Source: an uncultured Actinomycetes bacterium
GTDB taxonomy: Bacteria; Actinomycetota; Acidimicrobiia; Acidimicrobiales; RAAP-2
DNA length: 10,477 nucleotides
Assembly (NCBI GenBank): GCA_903830745.1
Contig: CAIKVF010000199.1
Span: 1-10,477, forward strand
Direction of reading: 5' to 3'
This document shows, in pieces, positions 6,629 to 10,477 of the stretch. A program made the position numbers and the translations under genes. The notes under the pieces were generated by a model that was not told where the DNA came from, ran no database searches, and was given only the letters and a program-made list of their open reading frames with translations. Every line of letters starts with the position of its first letter. Position 1 is the stretch's first letter.

Positions 6629-7774
6629 ATGAACAACTCGACTGAAAAGGTTTCTCTAAGTGTCATTGCAAAAGAGTGGCTCCGGCTCGGTATAACTGGC
6701 TTTGGTGGACCGCCTGCGCACATTGCACTACTTAGGAAACTATGCGTCGAAAAAAATAAGTGGATTGAATCGACTGAATTCGAAGATGCCGTCGCAACAA
6801 CAAACTTGCTACCGGGTCCGGCATCAACACAGCTCGCGATATTTTGCGCTTGGAAGCTGCGTGAGGTTCGAGGCGCGCTCCTTGGTGGGCTCTGCTTTAT
6901 TGCACCAGGACTAGTTATCATCATTGCCCTAGCAGCACTATTTCTTGCCAAGCACCCCATGAACTGGGTACTCGGTGCAGCTGGTGGAGCTGGTGCTGGA
7001 GTTGCGGTGGTGGCACTCAATGCTGCGTATCAGCTGGTTCCCGGGAGCTGGCAGCGATTCACCTCAACACAGCGGGCACGTTGGTTCGTTTATGCAATCC
7101 TCGGAGTACTTTGCACCAACTTCTTACCTGCATTTGTTGTACTTGTCCTACTGGCGTGTGGGCTCTTTGAAGTACTGCTTCGCGCTTCAGATCAACGGCT
7201 GGGGCTGATGGGACCACTCGCTCTTGGACACGGTGCAGCACTTACTGGAATGGGCGCCGTGTGCTGGGTCGCATTGAAAGTAGGAGCACTTTCATATGGT
7301 GGTGGTTTTGTGATTATTCCACTCATGCAACATGACGTTGTCTCTACATATCACTGGATGACTAACGCACAATTTCTTAATGCAGTTGCTCTTGGACAAA
7401 TAACTCCAGGGCCAGTTGTTCAGACTGTGGCCGTTGTTGGTTACAGCGCTCGTGGGCTAACGGGAGCGTTGCTTGCCGCATTTATTGCATTCGCTCCTTC
7501 GTTTATCTTTGTGCTGATCGGTGCACCACGATTCGAAAAAATCAGAACAAACAAGAATGTTGCGTCTTTCTTTGCTGGAGCAGGGACTGCAGTGCTCGGA
7601 GCAATTGCTGGTGCCTCAGTGCCACTCACGCGTGCACTTCATCATGGCTGGCAGATACCACTACTTCTCTTGATGTTCGTTTGGGTGTTCTTGCTTCGAA
7701 AGGGAGTCGTTAGCGGACTACTAATTTGCGGCGCTGTTGGTATCGCGCTCAGCTTTTTAGGGCTCAGCGTCTAA
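6629..7774 (+). CDS. chrA: Chromate-ion-transporter (CHR/ChrA) family membrane protein, two-domain form
   Basis: 381 residues, typical of the long ChrA form made of two homologous halves. Half one has FGGPPAHIA (25-33), NLLPGPASTQ (59-68) and GALLGGLCFIAPG (82-94). Half two has SYGGGFVIIPLM (222-233), LGQITPGPVVQT (255-266) and GLTGALLAAFIAFAPS (276-291). About ten or more hydrophobic segments make it an inner-membrane protein. Characterised members expel chromate, but many homologues are of unknown substrate, so chromate resistance is an inference from family. There is no ChrB regulator beside it. The ATG lies 18 bases after the regulator's stop with no visible Shine-Dalgarno, suggesting one transcript and coupled reading. 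The TAA abuts the stop of the convergent ccmI-like gene with no gap. Confidence 0.9.
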   Translation: MNNSTEKVSLSVIAKEWLRLGITGFGGPPAHIALLRKLCVEKNKWIESTEFEDAVATTNLLPGPASTQLAIFCAWKLREVRGALLGGLCFIAPGLVIIIALAALFLAKHPMNWVLGAAGGAGAGVAVVALNAAYQLVPGSWQRFTSTQRARWFVYAILGVLCTNFLPAFVVLVLLACGLFEVLLRASDQRLGLMGPLALGHGAALTGMGAVCWVALKVGALSYGGGFVIIPLMQHDVVSTYHWMTNAQFLNAVALGQITPGPVVQTVAVVGYSARGLTGALLAAFIAFAPSFIFVLIGAPRFEKIRTNKNVASFFAGAGTAVLGAIAGASVPLTRALHHGWQIPLLLLMFVWVFLLRKGVVSGLLICGAVGIALSFLGLSV

Positions 7775-8497
7775 TTAGGGCGTAATACCAAGTTGCTTTA
7801 AGAATGGTGTGGCAACCGCCAACTGACCGGCTGACGGCTTCAAAGCCAAAAACTGTTTGAACAGTTGCGTAGAAATTTTTGACTCACCGTGTGAAGAAGC
7901 AATGATTGCTGAATAGAGAACTGTTGCTGGATTATTTGGGGCAAGCACATAGGCATCAGAAACGAGTCTTGAACCCTTGTTAACCAGCTCCGCATTCTTA
8001 GAAGCAGTTCCCGCACTGAAGTCGAGCCAGCCTGACTGCGTAAGCGCAGTTACATTTTTTGCATCAATCGCGAGCACTCGACTGTAGGCATCAAGTGCTG
8101 TTGCGTACTGACCATTGGCAACGTCAGCTTCGGCTTCACCGAGTAATTGTTGAATCTTGGCGTTATGGCCAAGCTGCACTGATCCAGTGATTGACGATCC
8201 TTGCTGGCGAGGTGCGAGCGCTGACCACAAGATACCGGCGAGCGCAAGCGAAAAGGCCGTTATGGCAACAACGAGCCAGCGCTTTTTTCTGATTCTTCGA
8301 ACAGGCACTTTTGGTGCAGGCGCTACGAGTGAGCCTATTTTGTCACTGGCTAGGACGATTGCCGTTTCTTCACGAGAAACAATTGCTTCGTAGCGTTCCT
8401 TCGTAAGCTCACCAGATTCAAATTCACGTTTCGCGTCACCCAGAGATGCTTCGCGCAGGGCTATCTCATCTCGAAGCTGTTGCTCTTCACGGTTCAC
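7775..8497 (-). CDS. ccmI: CcmI-like protein: one membrane segment plus TPR domain
   Basis: 240 residues. Residues 1-55 are a charged, coiled-coil-like segment containing GELTKERYEAI (29-39), like the cytosolic loop of CcmI. A basic stretch (VRRIRKKR, 66-73) precedes a single membrane helix (about 74-94), so the C-terminal part should face outward. Residues about 113-235 hold TPR-like helices, e.g. ADVANGQYATALDAYSRVLAID (start near 124) and the A-P-N-N-P turn near 186. CcmI holds apocytochrome c for heme ligation. Proteobacterial CcmI has two N-terminal membrane helices; this one shows only one, so the first half is reduced. The start is GTG in a four-base GTGA overlap with the ccmH stop, with AGGAAGAG just upstream. 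It is the last gene of the ccm operon. A generic TPR protein is the alternative, but position favours CcmI. Confidence 0.75.
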   Translation of the reverse strand: MNREEQQLRDEIALREASLGDAKREFESGELTKERYEAIVSREETAIVLASDKIGSLVAPAPKVPVRRIRKKRWLVVAITAFSLALAGILWSALAPRQQGSSITGSVQLGHNAKIQQLLGEAEADVANGQYATALDAYSRVLAIDAKNVTALTQSGWLDFSAGTASKNAELVNKGSRLVSDAYVLAPNNPATVLYSAIIASSHGESKISTQLFKQFLALKPSAGQLAVATPFLKQLGITP

Positions 8498-8880
8498 TGA
8501 GTTCTCTTCCTAAGACGAAGCCCCACTACAACTACAACGAGAACAACGCCGAGTGGTGCCAGCCACAAAATAGCCCCAATGCCCGATGTTGAGGGGCTGA
8601 GCAGTATTTGCGTTCCATACGTATTCTCTAATGAAGTAAGAATTTGGTTATCAGACTTTCCCCTGTGCACGTCAGTAGAAATTTGATTACGAACTGCAAT
8701 TGCAGAGGTGGAGTTACTTATTGCAACTGACAGGTCTTCACACGAAGGACACTTCACAAGTGTCTCGAGGTGTGCAATTCGTGACGAACTCGTTGATGCA
8801 CTTGGAGCACTTGCGAAAGACAAGGCCAGAACAACTACACACGCCGCTAGCCATGTCCAAAATGACTTCAGAATCTTCAT
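8494..8880 (-). CDS. ccmH: CcmH/CycL-type cytochrome c biogenesis thiol oxidoreductase
   Basis: 128 residues, the size of a single-domain CcmH. A signal-anchor helix (about 8-24) exports the domain. The active site is VKCPSCEDLSVAIS with Cys44 and Cys47, corresponding to the family's R-C-x-x-C-Q-[NG]-x-S/I signature with Lys for Arg and Glu for Gln. RNQISTDVHRGKSDNQIL (64-81) and YGTQILLSP (88-96) are the following three-helix elements, and a second membrane helix (about 101-121) ends in a basic tail. The protein reduces or holds the CxxCH thiols of apocytochrome c on the outer face of the membrane for CcmF. The ATG overlaps the ccmG stop (ATGA, 8877-8880) and has AGAGGA seven bases upstream; its TGA overlaps the next start. 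Confidence 0.9.
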   Translation of the reverse strand: MKILKSFWTWLAACVVVLALSFASAPSASTSSSRIAHLETLVKCPSCEDLSVAISNSTSAIAVRNQISTDVHRGKSDNQILTSLENTYGTQILLSPSTSGIGAILWLAPLGVVLVVVVVGLRLRKRTQ

Positions 8881-9419
8881 CCGCGGATCCTCTTAACAAC
8901 GTCATTTAGTTGCTTTGTAGAAACAGGGCCAATAAGTGTCGCTGCTACCTGACCCTTGGCGTTTAGAACAAATGTCGTTGGAGGTGACGTGACACCATAG
9001 TTATTGGCAATGAGACCACCGGGGTCAACTATTGATGGGTAGAGGTCACCGTACTTAGAAGAGAACGATGCAGCAGAACTGACTGCGTCATTAAAGACCA
9101 CACCAACCACCTGAACGTGATTATTTCTTTGCTGCCAAGCAAACGTAGAAATGTTTGGTGACTCCACTTGGCAAGGGATGCACCATGAAGACCAGAAGTT
9201 GATAACAACAATGTCGCCACGGTATTTGAGAAGTGAAAACTGACCAGCGTGTGTAGCAGTCTTTAATTCTTCACCAGAAAATGTCGGCGCCATTTTTCCA
9301 AGTAGTGGGCTCCTAACACTGGTCGCATCGTTAACAGCGTGACGAGTGCCCAGAAACACTGAGAAGGCAACTACAACTACTAGTAGCGCTGTGCTGGAAA
9401 TGGCAACTGTGCGTCTCAA
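8877..9419 (-). CDS. ccmG: CcmG/DsbE/ResA-type membrane-anchored thioredoxin
   Basis: 180 residues. An N-terminal signal anchor (about 5-24) is followed by a thioredoxin fold: the entry K-M-A-P-T-F (42-47), strand IVVINFWSSW, active site WCIPC (79-83), and cis-proline Pro147 in SPPTTFVLN. The strand VVGVVFND (104-111) and the helix after it complete the TlpA/DsbE subfamily layout. It supplies reductant to apocytochrome c, or to CcmH, outside the cytoplasmic membrane. The start is TTG at 9419 in a four-base TTGA overlap with the ccmF stop; a GAGG lies about eight bases before it. A near downstream start would remove the signal anchor, which supports the TTG. A general ResA-like disulfide reductase cannot be excluded, but the operon points to CcmG. 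Confidence 0.9.
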   Translation of the reverse strand: MRRTVAISSTALLVVVVAFSVFLGTRHAVNDATSVRSPLLGKMAPTFSGEELKTATHAGQFSLLKYRGDIVVINFWSSWCIPCQVESPNISTFAWQQRNNHVQVVGVVFNDAVSSAASFSSKYGDLYPSIVDPGGLIANNYGVTSPPTTFVLNAKGQVAATLIGPVSTKQLNDVVKRIRG

Positions 9420-10477
9420 CTCGAAACCTCATCGTTGTGCCTGCGACGTAGGAACGAAAGGATGCTTCCAAGCCCCACTATGAGACCACCGATCCAGAGC
9501 CACGCAATGAGTGGCTCTACGGTGATGCCAAGAACCACTGACCCGGCAGGAAGATTGTTCTGCACCTGAGCACCCGAAGTTTGTCCGTTACCGCCAACAG
9601 CGTCAAATGTGACGTACACGTCTCGAAGCAAACTTGAATCAATTGCGGGTGTTCCAACGGCCTGGGTAGAACGCCCGTTGTACGTAGTAATCGCTGGTTT
9701 TACTTCGTGGTGCCCTATTAACACAATGAGCTGGGTCGAAGTTCGAAGCGAGTCTTTAAGGGTGTGAAGTCCGAAGTACTTAACGTACTCTCCACTCACA
9801 ATGGTGCTCTGTCCCGGACTAAGTGTGACTTCACTTCGAGTTGTGTACGAGGTGGATGTAACAATACCGAGTGCCAAAATGACTATGCCAATGTGAGCCA
9901 CCATGCCACCGAGCGTTGGAGCACGAAGAAATGACCAGGTATTTGCGCGTCGCGTCGCTGTGACAATGATTGAGCGAATCATGCGAAGTGCTGAACCTGC
10001 AGCTGCAGTGCCAAGGAAGTAAGCGAGTAATACTGCGGGCTTTCGTACATTAAATGCAATCAGTAGTGAAACAACCAGTACTGCACTCCAGGCGCTGAAA
10101 CGAATACGAGTCCACAGAACTGCCTTATCAACTGTGCGCCAGCTCACCAGTGGAGCAAGAGACATGAGAAATAACAAGACAATGCTCATAGGAGCCGCAA
10201 TGGTCGCGAAGTACGGCGTTCCTACTGTTACTTGCCCACCGTTGATTGCTTGATACAGCAACGGGAAGATGGTGCCGAGCAGCACCACAATCGCAAATCC
10301 CACGAATAAAACATTGTTCGCAATGAAAAGTCCTTCGCGCGAGAGAGGGTGATCAACGCCAACTGGGGAACGCAGTCTGTCTCCTCGCCACGCAATAAGG
10401 CCGAGTCCAACACCAAGACAGACAATGAAAAAACCAATGAGCAGTGGGCCGAGGGTGCTTGATGAGAATGCGTGCAC
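9416..10477 (-). CDS. ccmF: CcmF-type cytochrome c heme lyase subunit, C-terminal part (5' end beyond window edge)
   Basis: The frame is open through the right edge and gives 353 residues or more; CcmF proteins are about 600-680 residues, so roughly the N-terminal half, including the heme-handling WWD domain, lies outside. The visible part begins HAFSSSTLGP, which matches the conserved V-H-[AS]-F segment of CcmF rather than a true N-terminus. Also seen (fragment numbering): SREGLFIANN (46-55), LGTIFPL (67-73), VGTPYF (85-90), GGMVAHIG with His195 (190-197), a conserved membrane-helix histidine region, then a ~100-residue external domain (about 210-315) and a last helix with WLWIGG (326-331). 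About seven membrane helices are visible. CcmF takes heme from holo-CcmE and attaches it to apocytochrome c. Its TGA overlaps the ccmG start. Confidence 0.9.
   Translation of the reverse strand: MHAFSSSTLGPLLIGFFIVCLGVGLGLIAWRGDRLRSPVGVDHPLSREGLFIANNVLFVGFAIVVLLGTIFPLLYQAINGGQVTVGTPYFATIAAPMSIVLLFLMSLAPLVSWRTVDKAVLWTRIRFSAWSAVLVVSLLIAFNVRKPAVLLAYFLGTAAAGSALRMIRSIIVTATRRANTWSFLRAPTLGGMVAHIGIVILALGIVTSTSYTTRSEVTLSPGQSTIVSGEYVKYFGLHTLKDSLRTSTQLIVLIGHHEVKPAITTYNGRSTQAVGTPAIDSSLLRDVYVTFDAVGGNGQTSGAQVQNNLPAGSVVLGITVEPLIAWLWIGGLIVGLGSILSFLRRRHNDEVSS

Noticed and set aside
6409..7020. Minus-strand 203-codon open frame opposite the regulator and chrA
   Set aside because: It covers the conserved C-terminal cysteines of the regulator and the first ChrA motifs on the other strand; the Ala/Pro/Ser-rich translation shows no domain.
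7746..7767. Direct repeat of GCTCAGC near the end of chrA
   Set aside because: Two seven-base copies inside coding sequence, not inverted and with no T-run; too short to mean anything as a terminator or attachment site.
1..10477. CRISPR arrays, insertion sequences, tRNA/rRNA genes, defence or prophage islands
   Set aside because: Looked for spaced repeats, terminal inverted repeats, transposase or integrase motifs and structured RNA; nearly all bases are accounted for by housekeeping-type genes and none of these was seen.

Overview
The window reads as an ordinary chromosomal segment of an actinobacterium (Actinomycetota). The evidence is a PdtaS-type sensor kinase next to what looks like the tail of a WhiB protein, and a DUF3107 protein; these are characteristic actinobacterial genes. 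The right end carries a System I cytochrome c maturation cluster (ccmF, ccmG, ccmH, ccmI). Most classical high-GC actinobacteria use ResB/CcsA (System II) instead, and base composition here looks moderate by eye. I therefore infer a planktonic Acidimicrobiia-like lineage, but this assignment is not proven by the sequence. Coding density is extreme: no gap reaches 300 bases, genes overlap by 1-4 bases within operons, and all three tail-to-tail junctions overlap or abut at their stop codons.

Layout, left to right. (1) Bases 2-64 hold the last codons of a plus-strand gene, probably a WhiB factor, whose stop overlaps the stop of the next gene. (2) A minus-strand operon, read right to left, holds a DUF3107 protein (2662-2429), a PHP-domain metallophosphoesterase (2417-1542) and a PdtaS-like sensor histidine kinase (1542-61). 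(3) A divergent plus-strand HD-domain dNTP triphosphohydrolase (dgt type; 5' end uncertain, stop at 3867) shares the crowded 2663-2772 start region. (4) A minus-strand pair holds an Mrp/ApbC P-loop ATPase (5841-4726) followed by a short-chain dehydrogenase (4709-3864). (5) Divergent from mrp is a SufR-like winged-helix regulator (5909-6610) with three spaced cysteines fit for an Fe-S cluster, followed after 18 bases by a two-domain ChrA chromate transporter (6629-7774). (6) A minus-strand ccm cluster starts beyond the right edge with ccmF and continues with ccmG, ccmH and ccmI, each overlapping the next by four bases.

How the parts work together. The PdtaS kinase would signal to a PdtaR-type ANTAR regulator encoded elsewhere. 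Mrp (Fe-S carrier family) and the SufR-like regulator are transcribed away from one 67-base intergenic region that contains an imperfect palindrome, which suggests Fe-S or redox control of mrp and perhaps chrA. The ccm genes make the apparatus that reduces apocytochrome c and attaches heme to it. I find no CRISPR array, mobile element, RNA gene or clearly novel multi-gene system. The most interesting point is the SufR-like/mrp/chrA arrangement without suf genes beside it.
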